From Tenrec ecaudatus (Eukaryota; Chordata; Mammalia; Afrosoricida; Tenrecidae), in contig NC_134538.1 in the NCBI RefSeq assembly GCF_050624435.1, forward strand, positions 115,146,437 through 115,210,436: a DNA stretch of 64,000 nt. The letters run 5' to 3'. Position 1 is the stretch's first letter. Each line of letters opens with the position of its first letter. Positions 1 through 11,845 of this stretch are shown in pieces. Under the pieces are notes generated by a model. It was not told the origin of the DNA. It made no database searches and worked only from the letters and a program-made list of their open reading frames with translations. The translations under genes and the position numbers were made by a program.

Positions 1-1622
1 TCCTCTGTCAGTAGCATTGTTTCAGGACCATATGCTACTTCTAAATGAATGTCAATGGATTCCTTTTGGTTGAATGACTCTGTATTCTTCCTATCTTCTC
101 TTGATGCTTCCTGCATTGTTCAATACTTTTCCCATAGAATCCTTTAATATTGCAACTCAAGGCTTTATTTCTCTTTTTTAGTTCTTTCAATTTAAGATAT
201 GCTGAACGTGTTCTTTCTTTGTGCTTTTCTAATTCTAGGTCTTTGCACATTTCATTATAATACTTTCTTTTCTTGAATGTCACTTCAAAAATCTTTGTTC
301 ATTTCTTCCTTCTGCCTTAATTGCTTTATAATGAAGAGCAGTGTCAGAGTCTCTTCTGATATCCACTTGGATATTTTTTCTTCCCTGTCTTTTTAACATT
401 TGCTTTCTTGATGTTCTTGATGTCATCCTACAGGTCATCAGGTCTTCTGTCATTAATGTTTAATGCATCAAATCTGTCCTTGAGATGTGCTCCAAATGCA
501 GGTGGGATACACTCAAGTCTCTATTTTGGCTCTTGTGGACTTGTTTGGATTTTATTCAGCTTCAACCTGAACTTACATACAAATAATTAGTGGTCTGGTC
601 AACGCTAGGCCAGTTTTTAACTGCTGATTCTGCAGATCTAGTCAACTTGATTTCTGTGTATTTCATCTGGAGAAATCCAAATGTATAGTTTTTGTTTGTG
701 TTGTTTCAAGAAAAGTATTTTAGATGGAGTTGTTGGTCTTGCAAAATGTTATCTTGCATTCTATAGTTTTGTCTCAATCATTCAATCAAGGCTATACTTT
801 TTAACTACTGTTCCTTCCTCTGTGTTGTCAGCTTTTGCATACTATTCACCAATATTATCAATCCTTCTTGATTGAATCTTTGTTAAGTTTCAATTTGAAT
901 ACTTTAGTAAAATGCTCCAATCTCTTCAGTGGTTTGGTACATACATTTGAAAAATAATTGACTCTATTACCATGTGTGGATAGATATTAACCTATCACAG
1001 ACAGCATTGTACTTCAAAATAGATCTTAAATGTCTTTTTTGACTGTTCGTGTGTCCCCGTTCCTCTAGAACTTGTCATTCTCTGCATATTAAGCCAAATT
1101 TGCTTCAAAATGGCCAGCACCAGTCCATTTAAGCTCACTAATGCCTAGGATATCAATCTTTATGTGGCCCAATTTATTCCTGATGGCTTCTGATTTCCTT
1201 GAGTAAGATTGGTACGTTCTAAGTTCAAAGTTTTAAATATATGCTTGCAGCTATTTCTTCTTTTTGAGTCACACGAGCAGCAAATGAAGGTCATGAAGAC
1301 TTTCTTCCCCATCGTTGCAGTGGACTCTCCTCTGAGAAGGCAACTCTTCCGCCGTCTTCTTTTGAGTTCCTTCTGACTTGAGGGCTCATTTTTTGTTACT
1401 GTATCTGACAATGTTCCCCTACTATGAATTAAGTTTTCAGTGGCTAATTCCCCTGAACTGGACGGCCTATTCCTTCTTCATGGTCTGTTCTTAATCTGGA
1501 AACTGAGCTTAGAACTGCTCACTTTGGGACCCTGCTGGGACTTGAAATACCAGTGGCATAACTTTGAGCATCACATGCAAATCATCATAATATGACAAAC
1601 TGACAGACAAGTGGTATGATGT
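1..1622 (-). mobile_element. RTE/BovB-type LINE, 5' half, inverted
   Basis: Read on the minus strand, this runs from the RTE 5' region (near 1622, with a block starting ACTTGTCTGTCAGTTTGTCA that recurs at 58783) through the apurinic endonuclease part and toward the reverse transcriptase, leaving the window at base 1. The block around 1080-1200 (reverse complement of CCTAGGCATTAGTGAGC-type sequence) matches the endonuclease region seen in the 17.1 kb copy. Many stops and frameshifts are present, and the open stretches at 41-283 and 1160-1411 are remnants only. The 3' part lies outside the window. RTE elements encode endonuclease plus RT on one ORF; this copy is dead. Confidence 0.85.
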
Positions 1623-2532
1623 GATGATAGTCGTGGAGAAACATGCTGTTGGTAGCTCTGAGGTCCAGTCCCTTCAGCTTGGTGGGGCACATGCACTTCT
1701 GGTGCCAACATCATTACAGGGAGCCAGGGGTCAGAGGGGAAATGGAGTGTGCTACATAGTGTTTTCAACTTTATAAACGTGAAGAAAGTAATGGAGGAGA
1801 AGTAAGAGGGGGTACAGAGGGGAGAGCAAGCAAAGGAAAGGAAAGAAAGTAAAAAATTTAAAAAGTGTTCTCTACTGAAACAACAGAAATTGCTTGTGAA
1901 ACTCAACAGCATTGCCACTTAACAGAGAAAAAGCTTATTTCCTTTTAAAGAATTCTAACAATAATTTTCTGGGACTACACTCTCATCTTTGTAAGATTTT
2001 TCTCTAATAGTTAAAATTGAAGGTCACCAAATAAGGAAGAAGAATGTACATAGAAAATGGTGGGGGTGGGGTGGGGTTTGTTTTTTATTGGGATTCAAAG
2101 TATTTCAGCCTAAATGCTTTTTTGGTCATTATTGCTTTTGAATTATGTTATTTTCCTAAACTACCTCACTAATTTGTGTCTACTATTTTTTAAAGGCGAA
2201 TGAAAAAAATAATTAAAGCTGTCTTATTTTTCTTGATTTTCTCTTTTATGAGAACCAGGATTACTATTTTCAGAAGGATTTACTTATGAGGGTCATGAAT
2301 CATTCTGTCCTGCATTGGAAGGGAATGGGAGTCTCTAATGGTATTCTTTATAGCAGATGAATGATATCTGGGATTTTCTAAGAACTTTAAATAGGTACCT
2401 AATCCAGTATTCCAATTGTTGTTTTAGGTTTATTCATACCTTATTCTGCTACATGACCTGGATTTAAGCAGAATTTAATTATAATATGTTTAGTAAAAAT
2501 TAGCCAGGATTATTATACGCTTAACTTATGAA
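1623..2532. other. Unassigned non-coding stretch
   Basis: No gene or repeat family recognised. It includes a purine-rich patch at about 1790-1865 and a G-rich run near 2060-2080. Open frames are short and lack splice or start context. Confidence 0.5.
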
Positions 2533-2712
2533 GCCTAGGCTGGGTCGCTGGTTATGTGCTGGCTTGTTAACTTCAAGGCACGCATTGGAAACCCCCAGCC
2601 ACTCTGCTAAAAAGGACGGGGCTGTTCTCACCTGTGAAGATTTACAGTCCGGCAAACCCACCCGGCAGGTCTGCTGTGAATCAGAATGAACTTGGTGGAA
2701 GTGAGTTTAGTT
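2533..2712 (+). mobile_element. AfroSINE-type tRNA-derived SINE
   Basis: It has a tRNA-like head (GCTGGTTATGTGCTGGCTTGTTAAC), an internal AACCCCCAGCCACTC block, and a tail carrying the TGTGAATCAGAATGAACTTGGTGG version of the family 3' motif. It is diverged and has no clear target duplication. Confidence 0.8.
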
Positions 2713-2964
2713 TGGGGTTTTTATATCTTGTTGTTTGGTGCTATGAGAACACTTTCAATGGACAGCAACCTCCTGGGGCTCTGCAGATTTGCTCCACTGC
2801 CTTTTCCAGGTTGGGGGTCTACGCTCAAGTGCATGAGCGGTATGGCTCCCTGGGGAGGCTTGGCGGATTCTAATAACCAATGTTTAGTCAGCAGACAAGG
2901 ACGAATGGTTGTGCCACTAGACCTCAAAGCCAAATCCACTGCCATCAAGTCTATTTGGACTCCA
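2713..2964. other. Spacer between two opposed SINEs
   Basis: This is a fairly GC-balanced stretch between a plus and a minus AfroSINE. It is open in more than one frame by chance, with no recognisable domain, and may belong to an older unclassified repeat. Confidence 0.4.
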
Positions 2965-3110
2965 AGTGAACCTATATAGGATTTCTGAGACTGTCAATTT
3001 TTATGGGGCCAGCCAGGCAATTTTTCTCCCCCAAAGCAGCTGGTGGGTTTGAACAGCCAACCTTTTGATTAGCAGCCGACTAGCTGCCAAGGCTCCACGT
3101 ATAGCCATCA
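2965..3110 (-). mobile_element. AfroSINE, inverted
   Basis: The reverse complement shows the tRNA-like head (GGAGCCTTGGCAGCTAGTCG, 3076-3095), the TTGGCTGTTCAAACCCACCAG B-box-like region, and an incomplete body. With the plus copy at 2533 it forms an inverted pair about 250 bp apart. Confidence 0.8.
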
Positions 3111-6100
3111 GAACTGAATATAAAATATAAAACCCAAAACTACCAGTTCCCTCTCCTAAAAAACAATAGGCTTTTAAAGTCACAACCACAGGTAAGAAGA
3201 TATTGGAATTTGATGGTACATATTTTAAAATACATGACAAATTAATATAATTTTTCATTAAGTGTTTAACATATAATGAAAGTTCCTCATGATACAAATT
3301 TGTACTCTTTACTAACATTTTTAATTAAACCCTCGTTTGCCCAAATAATGTAAAAGAAAATTATATTTTTTTGAGTCTAAGGGATCTGTGTTAATTCAAT
3401 TTACAGAGGAAAATAGATATAATGTATTTCCATACTAGTATCAGTCACACAAAGAAAACAGTATTGAACTCTATAAACTATCTTGAAAGGAGCAGATTCT
3501 ACACACATCTTTCCATTAAACTAAAGTAAACCCGCCAAAAAATAATGGCTCCATTTTCTAAAATAGAATTCATCTGACCTCAATGGCCCCTCTGAGAAAC
3601 AAGGGTTCTTCTTTGACAAAAGTTGATTAGTCCCTTAATTAAAACACTTAAGGAGACTGTTTCATCCTATTTCTCTCTCACACAAAATGAGATAAAGAAA
3701 ACTAAGAATCCCATCACTTTCAACTTGCAATGGCCATAAACTAAAATCAATAACATTTACTAAAACTCCTCGGCATGCGGAGGATCAAGTCAGATAATAG
3801 ACGGGCAAAAACACGACTACAATAAAATCTATGTTCTCAGAATTAGATAGAAACTAAAATAATCATCATATTTGGGATAAGTAAACAATGACTATAACAG
3901 AGCTAACCAAATCTCTCAGGAGCTCTGACCTTTAATACATTTACATTAGTTTAAAATTTGACTCCCCTAATAGCTCACTCATTTTCTTCTGTTCTTCATT
4001 TTCTTTCTCAAATAAATGTAAAAGCCATTATACCACTATCATTTCCACTGAGAAAACCTTGGGTAACTGAGTATATTCATATTTTCCTCTCACCAGTGTT
4101 TTCTTTATCATTTCCTGGCATCCAGGAAGACCCCATCAACAACTTCCTCACCTAATTATACAACAGAATACATAAAGCCTTAGCCTCCTCTGCCTCTTTA
4201 CAAAATCTGCGTGCATAAGAATGCTTTTAGCTGATCCCTGCAGGTTTAGTTCTTGATATGCTAAAAGAAAAGATAAAAGATTTAGAAATCCTCTGGAAAG
4301 ATTGCAGCCTGGTGTAGCAGACTTTCTGTCTAGCCAAAGTGGTCAAGTGCCCATCAGCCCTTGCCCTGAGGAGACAAACATCAGAGTTTGTACTGATGGG
4401 GGATTTGCAAGAACAAGCTTTTGGTATTACGTTTGTATTTGTTAACCTATAATTTCATGCATATTATCTATTTTGTCCATACATTTAGAACTTATAATAA
4501 ATGCAATATACCCTTATTGTCCACTATCATCTTTCCCCTTCCACTGAATTGTTCCCATGATTTTATTTATATAATTCCCATTATATTTATTTTATTTGTA
4601 CATCTATATATACCGTGATTGATGGTATAGAACACAGTACCATCCTACATCACCCTCCATGAGAGGAAAAAGGTTGAATCCATGGTTGATGGGGAGCAGG
4701 GATGTGGCCTAGAATTCAGTGTGGGGATATTGATACTGGAGTGTCGTGGGATCACAAAGGAGAAGTCGCAACTAGAGTTCAGGGAAGAAGTCGATGTACA
4801 GGAAAAGCTTGGCAAACATCAATGTCTCTACAGCTCAGAAATCAACATCAGTTCTTGGGCAATGAAAACGGTTCAGTACTTGACAAGCACATGGAAATGT
4901 AGTGTTTTGAAGCCACTGTGATGGTTAGGGACCTGGGCCATCTCCGAAGAGCACCCTAGCTAGCTGCTTCTGAAAGGCGAGAGCCGTGAAAGCTCGTGTT
5001 CTATTCTGCCCGCAGGCTGCCATGAGGGCAGCAAACAGACATTAAAATGCTGTGAGTGAAGAGGCTTTCTTGTGGAGATCACATCCAAGAAAAGAGCCCA
5101 AAGGGTAAGGATATGAGAGACAAGGACAGAGCAACAAGGCACTGATATTAATTTTGAAGACCTTGCAGAACAATCCTAAGTCAATACCACTGTCTCAGAA
5201 GACAGTACTTATTTATTTATTTATTTATTTACAAATAGCTGCCTTTAGGATCTTTCTTATTCTCTCTGTTGCCATTTTTCTGGAGTTGATCAAAGTCAAA
5301 TGTTTACTTTATTGTTAAGTCTCACTGAACACGTGTCAGAATATATTGGTGACTTCTTCATAGGATTCTACACTAGTGCACGATCCAAAATTCTTCAGCT
5401 TTTCGTGAAAATTATTTCTCTACATGGATATTGAATCTCCAGCGCTGGTGAGGCTACATTTCCAGAACAATCGGTAAGACTTCGCCATGATTAGTGCTGC
5501 CTTCTATAGCCCTAAGAACGTGTCTATCTCCTAAGTAGTATGGATGAAGAATTATCTAGAACATTTTAATTGTTTATGCTTCTTTGGTGTAACGGAAAAG
5601 ATAGAGCTATAAATTATAAATTTAAAAGCATGAGGGAAAGATGTTCCTTCTCGGAGTCTTGAAAAAATTAGCTCTGCCAATTTGAACACTAAAATAACAC
5701 TTTGCAATTTTTCTTCTCTCAGCTTCACACATGAAACATTTGCACAGAACTTCAAGCATAAGGGATTTCTAGGATCCAGTTTATAATGGCACCGTGAGAG
5801 TTCGTTGACAGTCCCATATGACTCATCAGAAAAAGGAAACAAGAAATATTGCCACCAGGTGCTTTGTTGTTTTTTGTTTTTTTGAGCATGTTAACCAAAC
5901 ATTACAAGTACAGATTAAAAAGGCAATCACTTTGTTTAGCTGAGTAATTGCCCACTTGAATCCCAAAAGATCAGTTATTGTAACATGAACTATAAGATTT
6001 CCACCAAGAGTCTTAAATGAGTCAATAAAAGGTCATGTTTATACATGTTAAAAGCACTTGAAAGAATAATATTAACACTGACTCTTAGACCATGCCCGCA

Positions 6101-6361
6101 CTTGCCCAGTGAAATGTATTTCTGGAGGAAATGGGCTACTTTCAGCATCCCTGTTCTCCTAAATGTCCAGCAGCTGTGACCACAGAACATCACTTTCGAT
6201 ATCTTTTGATTTAACAGAAAAATCACTGGGGAGGCCACGTTGAAGGAAATCTTGTTATGTGCCATGCAAGTGATATTGCCCATTCAATTCACAGTTGTAG
6301 AAAGCGTCAAAAGAGTATAACTAATGTGCTAATCTGACGCTAATTTTAAAGTTAGCAAGAT
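3111..6361. other. AT-rich unassigned stretch with short ATTT repeat
   Basis: No exon or named transposon was recognised. A (TTTA)n microsatellite lies at 5209-5231. The 4660-4930 segment is less AT-rich and open in two frames, but I see no splice sites, start context or domain to support a gene. Likely intronic. Confidence 0.5.
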
Positions 6362-6555
6362 AGAGGAGTCCTGGTGGTACAGAGGGCTAAGATCCTCAAG
6401 GTAGGCAGTTGGAAACCACCAGCCGCTCCTAGGGAGAAGATGGGGTTATCTCCTCCCATAATGAGTTAGTCTTAGACACTCACCCCACAGTTCTAGCCTG
6501 TCCCACAGGATCACTATGAGTAGGCAGCAGTTCCATAGCAGTGAGTTTGGTTTGG
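6362..6555 (+). mobile_element. AfroSINE, nearly full length
   Basis: It starts AGGAGTCCTGGTGGTACAGA, has the GGCAGTTGGAAACCACCAGC B-box region, and ends at the family tail AGTGAGTTTGGTTTGGG. This is one of the better-preserved copies in the window. Confidence 0.9.
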
Positions 6556-8204
6556 GTTAACAAGGTTGATAGAATTTGCAAAAGCACTACGCACTCTGAT
6601 ACTTTGAACACACATAGAGTCTTATTTCTTATGGAAAATCCTAGGTCATTAGGTATATTTTGATATCTAATAAAACTAAGTTTAAAAGTTTTCTTAGTCT
6701 CATATACACTGTTTACTTACCTGCACTATAAAGTGATGCAATAAAACATGTCACATGAGTTAGTTATAATAGTTATAAAAGTCAAAGGTATAAAAGGAAA
6801 AGAAACACAAACCCCTAAATCTACAATAAAATATATAAAATCTCCACACTTTTCATTTGGGATGAATATCCACATTACCTATCCAAAAAAATAGATCAGC
6901 AGTGATTTTCTTAGGAAAATTAGTATTGTCTTTTATGGGTATCCCCTCCAGAGCCATACCGCACACCTATCCCATACCACATGGCAGTAACAGTTTATCC
7001 TTTAACACTTACTAAACTAGATTAGGGTTTTCAATTCATATAAGTGAAAAAATGAATTACATACAAATATAGACTTTCAAATTGTCAGATTTTACCAACA
7101 GGATAAAGATTCTCCTGGATGCATACGTATGACTAAATCAATATTCATAATAGGTTGTGAAAGTCTAAAATGAAATAAAAAACAGTTCCTTAGCCACAGA
7201 ATTATAGAGTTTGTAGGGGACAGCGGAGCAGTGGGAATGTGAGGCACTCCGCTAGCAGAAAGTCATATGTACATGGTAGAAACAGAGACATTGTACATGA
7301 AGTCGTATGTACACAGGAGAAACAGAGACATTGTACATGAAATTTTAGGTACCCTGGAGAAACAGAGACAATGTACATGGGATAAACAGAGATATTGCGA
7401 TGGATTAGATGCTTAGATTATTTTTAATAAATTATATATTTTAAGATTCTAACATTTTAAAGAAGTGTTCATTTACTTCTTCAAAGTATTCATTGTTTTG
7501 TTTCTTTTGGTCTATTCAAGGATAACAGAATTCTTTGGTTTATAGCTACTACGTTTTAGGAGTTGTCTGTTGGTCATAAAGGCCAAAAATTAAAATCGCA
7601 TTTTAAGACCTAAAGTAAGAATGTATTTTTACTATTATTTCCAACCTGCTAGAAAAAATGGTTGGTTTGTAGCATTAGCAGATAATAAGTCAGCATGGCT
7701 TAGGATGACACTAGCCCTTTGCATTGAGGGCAATGGGAGGGGAACTTGCTAAATTGGTGGAAATATATTGTTTAAAGCCAGATTATACCTACCAGAGAAG
7801 GAGAAAAATTCATATCAAAATTATGAGACTACTAAATTGAAGCAAATGAAAAACCTTCTTTATAAAAGTCAAACTGTACATTAGGTTTTATAACATTCTT
7901 CTGAAATTCACTTTCTAAGGAACTCAGTCTTTGGGGCTAAAGAGCAAGATTTAGTGAAAGCACAATTGAGTTAGCTCAAATTCGCTGGCTTGTGTGGAAA
8001 CAAGCATCTCTAGAGAGCTGCACATTTTATAATTAACAAGGACATGGAAATATAAATACTGAGTAGCTTCTATGATTGATTGGAACTCCAATAGAGGAAC
8101 GATATGTAGACCTTAAGTGTAGTTAGGCTAGGTAAGAAAAACTAAAGCCATTGAGAAGATGTAGAGTCCGATTGAAGGTCCTCATTTCTTCCGTCATCTG
8201 TAAG
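6556..8204. other. AT-rich stretch holding a 40-bp minisatellite
   Basis: Apart from the tandem array at 7260-7397 described separately, nothing is recognised here. Sequence is AT-rich with no long open frame. Confidence 0.5.
7260..7397. repeat. 40-bp tandem repeat, about 3.4 units
   Basis: AAACAGAGACA recurs at 7280, 7320 and 7360, giving an exact 40-bp period. Each full unit ends in (T/A)TGTACATG. The third unit is diverged in its first half and a truncated fourth follows. It is non-coding. Confidence 0.9.
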
Positions 8205-8372
8205 GCCCTGTGTTGTTGTGTTATTGTGGTTGTTGCTGCAGTTAGGTGCCCTCCAGTTGGTGTAACACACAGCGACTCTACATGTAACAGAACACAGCGT
8301 TGTCTGCTCCTGCACCGTCTTTACGAGATTTTATCCATTGCTGTCGCCCTGTGCCAATCCATCTCATTGAGA
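8205..8372 (-). mobile_element. RTE LINE 3'-terminal fragment, inverted
   Basis: The reverse complement ends in the RTE terminus (GGCACCTAAC-type plus CAACAA-rich tail, here TTGTTGCTGCAGTTAGGTGCC on the plus strand at about 8231). It also contains the GGCACAGGGCGACAGC equivalent of the element's last 170 bp. Strongly 5'-truncated, as is usual for LINE insertions. Confidence 0.8.
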
Positions 8373-8541
8373 TAAGGCCCTGTAACAAAATCTAATTAAT
8401 AGTGGCTTCACATGCTGTACAAAATTCACATTCAGTACAGTAGGTGAGCTTTTCTAGCCTGTGGAAGTGACAGGCGTTTCTTTCTCAAAATCATAATTAT
8501 GACTGATTCGGCAACTTATCTCTTTCTCTCTCAATCCCCAG

Positions 8542-8655
8542 ACTGAGGATGTGGCAAATGCAATAATGGCCCTCAATGACAATGAGTATGCCAATAGTCC
8601 TCAAAGACTGGAGACCTGGATGTGGCTACGCACTCACTCTGGTTGTGGCAAGTAG
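8542..8655 (+). CDS. Weak candidate exon, 37 codons, unidentified
   Basis: A pyrimidine-rich tract ending CTCTCTCAATCCCCAG at 8541 is followed by a frame that is open only in phase 0. The peptide begins TEDVANAIMALNDNEY and ends at a TAG at 8653-8655. The other two phases hit stops at once or within eight codons. No good 5' splice donor precedes the stop (the best is a poor GTAGAC at 8652) and no nearby AATAAA follows. I do not recognise the peptide. It could be a cryptic exon, a fragment of an old pseudogene, or chance. No neighbouring exon was found to join to it. Confidence 0.2.
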   Translation, partial: TEDVANAIMALNDNEYANSPQRLETWMWLRTHSGCGK

Positions 8656-8994
8656 ACATGAAGCGACTGCTACCATCATAAAGTCATTTCTACTTCACAT
8701 TGCAGATAAAGTGACATAGGATTCAGGATTTCAGTCTTAGGCAGCTGTGTTTGCCCCCAAGGACATTTTCCATTTTTGAATGTTGAAATTTTTTGAACAT
8801 TTTTGGTGTACAGTAGAATCTTATTCCCAATGCCCACCACCCAAACAAGGTCATTAATTAAGAATTAAGACTAATGAAATACACAGAAAAAGAGAAATGG
8901 AAAGAAATAAAAATTTACTGGGGCATATATAAAACTTTTTATGTAATTGGAAGGGAATGGTGTCACTCAAAAACAATATGTCAAGAACTTGAAA
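8656..8994. other. Unassigned stretch
   Basis: AT-rich, no recognised element. It ends at the inverted L1 poly(A) near 8995. Confidence 0.5.
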
Positions 8995-10088
8995 AGTTGT
9001 AGCCATTTTTTAAAAACATTTTATTAGGGACTCATACAACTATTATCACAATCCATACATACATCAATTGTGTAAAGCACATCTGTACATTCTTTGCCCT
9101 AATCATTTTCAAAGCATTTGCGCTCCACTTAAGCCCTTTGCATCAGGTCCCCCTTTTTTTCTCGTCTCCCTCCCCACCCCCCACTCCCTCATGAGCCCTT
9201 GATAATTTATAAATTATTATTTTGTCATATCTTGCCCTGTCCCACGTCTCCCTTCACCCACTTTTCTATTGTCTGTCCCCCAGGGAGGAGGTCACATGTA
9301 GATCCTTATAATCAGTTCCCTCTTTCCAACCCACTCACCCTCTACCCTCCCAGTATCGCTCACACACACATCTGGTCCTGAAGGTATCATCCGCCCTGGA
9401 TTCACTGTTCCTCCAGCTCCCATCTGCACCAGTGTACATCCTCTGCTCTATCCAAACTTGCAAGGTAGAATTCGGATCATGGCAGTTGGTGCGGACGAAG
9501 CATTTAGGAACTGGAGGAAAGCTGTATTCTTCATCAGTGCTAAGTCGCACCCTGACTGACTCATCTCCTCCTCTAGACCCCTCTGTGAGGGGATCTCCAG
9601 TGGCCGACAAATGGGCTTTGGGTCTCCACTCTGCACTTCCCCCTTCATTCACAATGGTAAGATTTTTTTTTTTCTGATGATGCCTTATACCTGATCCCTT
9701 TGACACCTCATGATCGCACAGGCAGGTGTGCTTCTTCCATGTGGGCTTTTTTGTTTCTGAGCTAGATGGCTGCTTGTATACCTTCAAGCCTTTAAGACCC
9801 CAGACACTATTCTCTTTTGATAGCCGGGCACCATCAGCTTTCTTCGCCACATTTGCTTATGCACCCATTTGTCCCCAGCGATCATATCATGGAGGTGTGC
9901 AGCCAATGATATGATTTTTTGTTCTTTGATGCCTGATAACTGATCCCTTTGGGACCACATGATCACACAGGCTGGTGTGTTCTTCCATGTGGGCTTTGTT
10001 GCTTCTGAGCTAGATGGCCGCTTGTTTATCTTCAAGCATTTAGGACCCCAGATGCTATATATTTTGATAGCCGGGCACCATCAGCTAT
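8995..10088 (-). mobile_element. L1 3' UTR, inverted, with 248-bp internal duplication
   Basis: The 3' end is at about 9010 (reverse complement of CCTAATAAAATGTTTTT with A-rich tail). The body contains the G-rich tract (C-rich here, 9170-9190) and blocks shared with the copies at 22.3, 49.7, 54 and 62.5 kb. One segment occurs twice in direct order (TTCCATGTGGGC at 9735 and again at 9983), an exact 248-bp spacing. The frame at 9335-9850 is an antisense chance opening in UTR sequence. It is 5'-truncated, ending against an RTE fragment at about 10089. Confidence 0.85.
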
Positions 10089-10640
10089 TGTTTAAATGGA
10101 TGCACTACCCACCAAAGATAGTCATGAAGAAATTGAAGAACTTTACCAATTTCTTCAGCCTTAATTGATTAGACATTTACCATATATACTTGAGTATAAA
10201 CCAACACAAATATCAGCTGAGGCACCTAATTTTACCACAAGAACAGCATTAAAAATGTGCTGAAAAACTCAGCTTAGACACGAGTACATACAGTCATCAA
10301 GATGCATTGATAATTATTGTTCATTAGAACAAGCAGGTTGGAAACAGAGAATAAGGGACAGTTTTTAGAAAATGGGACACAAAGCTGGACATCACATGGT
10401 AACATTTGCGAGACTCACGATTTCATTGACTTTGAGTATATTCCACTTAAATTCTAAGAACCTCTCAAGAACGTATTCGACTCACTGGACACTAATGATA
10501 GGAGGCCAGATGAGCTCTGGGGCAGCATCAAGGAAACAAAGGTCACTTAAAAGACAGGAAGTGCAAGAACAGGATTCGGTTTCAGATTCTCTGGCACTTA
10601 GCATGCTCCTGAAACAAAGTCAGAGTTATTAGATGACTTT
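10089..10640 (+). mobile_element. RTE LINE fragment, endonuclease region
   Basis: Segments such as AAGAAATTGAAGAACTTTACC (10128) and ATCAAGATGCATTGATAATTA (10296) correspond to the RTE endonuclease region also visible at 17.4 kb. The later part (CCAGATGAGCTCTGGGGCAGC, 10507) matches the linker before the RT. It is internally deleted, interrupted by a small palindromic element at about 10179-10293, and non-coding. Confidence 0.8.
10179..10293. mobile_element. Short MITE-like element inside RTE
   Basis: An insert of about 115 bp interrupts RTE sequence. Its ends are inverted relative to each other (ATATATACTTGAGTATAAAC at the left, GCTTAGACACGAGTACATAC at the right; about 14 of 20 positions pair). 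RTE sequence resumes at ATCAAGATGCATTG. This structure fits a non-autonomous DNA transposon. The family is not identified and the duplication is unclear. Confidence 0.6.
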
Positions 10641-11277
10641 ACATGCATCTGAGCAAAGCATTTGGAAATATTATGGAATCACATAGGTCACCTAGGAGTG
10701 TGTTGGTTGCAATGGATGGACGTTGCCTTTTAACCGCAGTGGTGAGCACCGTGCCGTGTGCCTCCACGTGAGGAAAGCGTGCTGCCCAGCAGGCTGCCGC
10801 AGTGCACAGAAAAGGCCTGTCGGGGACGTGGAAAAGTTCCCTCACATAAAGCCAGCTCACATCCTCTGTGCTCCAATCTAGCTCATCCTTTGTGTCATCC
10901 TAAAAGGAACCAACTTTGGTGACTTACACGAAGACATCTTATTTTAGGTACAATGTTTTCTACCCAAATTCAGGAAGAAATGAATGATTTCCTCTGCGGT
11001 TTCTCCATACCCTTGTAGGTCAACAGAAGCACAGGTGGTGGGTGTGAGCCAAGAAACTATTGCTACTGAGAATCCAGCTCACACAAGCCCGGATTTAGGC
11101 CCAAAACAAGACGAGTGCACGCAGGCCTCTGCAGTCAGGGGATGTCTGCACACAAGTGCTCTCAACAATACCCCTGTCTCCTGTGCTTCATTGGTCCAGT
11201 CAAACCGCTGTCTTCCCAAGGAATCTTCAGCACAAGTTTAATTCAAGTCAGAAAGGGCAGTTCAGAAAGCTATATAT
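10641..11277. other. Unassigned, relatively GC-rich stretch
   Basis: 10720-10860 is denser in CpG than its surroundings (several CG in CCACGTGAGGAAAGCGTG and nearby), and 10984-11241 is open for 85 codons. I recognise no domain, splice junction or start context, so I do not call a gene. Confidence 0.4.
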
Positions 11278-11580
11278 TTTTCTGATATTCCAAAGGAGTA
11301 ATTTTAGTAGATTTTCTTGAAAGACAGAGGATGATCGCAAGGAAGTAATATAGGAGTCGTAAGAAAATTCAAAAGTGAATTGGTGAGAAAATGGCTGGGA
11401 AAATTGCATCAAGCAGTTTGTTTCTGTCATGAAAATGCACCTGCTCATTCTTGGATGATAGCAAGACTCTCCTGCAAGGGTTCTGTGAGGAAATCTTAGC
11501 CTGTTTATCCTACTGTGCTGATCTTGCCCCTTCAGACTGCTATGTATTCTCCAAAATCAGAGATCATTGACAAGGAAAAC
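11278..11580 (+). pseudogene. Mariner-family transposase fragment
   Basis: Several mariner transposase signatures survive in broken frames: a PKGVILVDFLE-like segment at about 11290, HENAPAHS at 11428 (second catalytic Asp replaced by Glu), and DLAPSDCYVFSKI at 11520. The Glu codon (11431) and the Asp codon (11535) are 104 nt apart, against 105 expected for the D34D spacing of mariners, so one base is lost. No terminal inverted repeats were located. It is a dead fragment of a DNA transposon. Confidence 0.75.
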
Positions 11581-11671
11581 CCCTTGCGTTGCCAAAACTG
11601 CCTTTTTGTGGAGACTTAAAGATATGCAGAGAAGCAATAGTTTTCCATTTTGATATTTTTGTTTAACATGA

Positions 11672-11845
11672 TTCTGTGGCACTGTCTGGTAAGCTCTGAA
11701 CTATTTAGCCTCAGGGTCAGCAGTTCAAAACCCTTATCCTCGGGAGAAAGGTTAGACTATTTGTTCCCCTGAAGATTTCTAGCCTCTCAGAAATCCTCTG
11801 CAGGATTGCTATGAGCCAAAGTTGACTCAAAGGCAGTGAGTGGAC
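11672..11845 (+). mobile_element. AfroSINE
   Basis: Contains GGTCAGCAGTTCAAAACCC (B-box-like, 11717), TCGGGAGAAAGG, and the tail GCTATGAGCCAAAGTTGACTC at 11808. Confidence 0.85.

Noticed and set aside
9335-9850. 171-codon open frame on the minus strand
   Set aside because: It lies wholly in L1 3' UTR sequence that recurs elsewhere with stops; chance opening.
11672-11845. tRNA gene
   Set aside because: A and B box-like motifs here and in the other SINEs belong to tRNA-derived SINE heads; no cloverleaf is intact.
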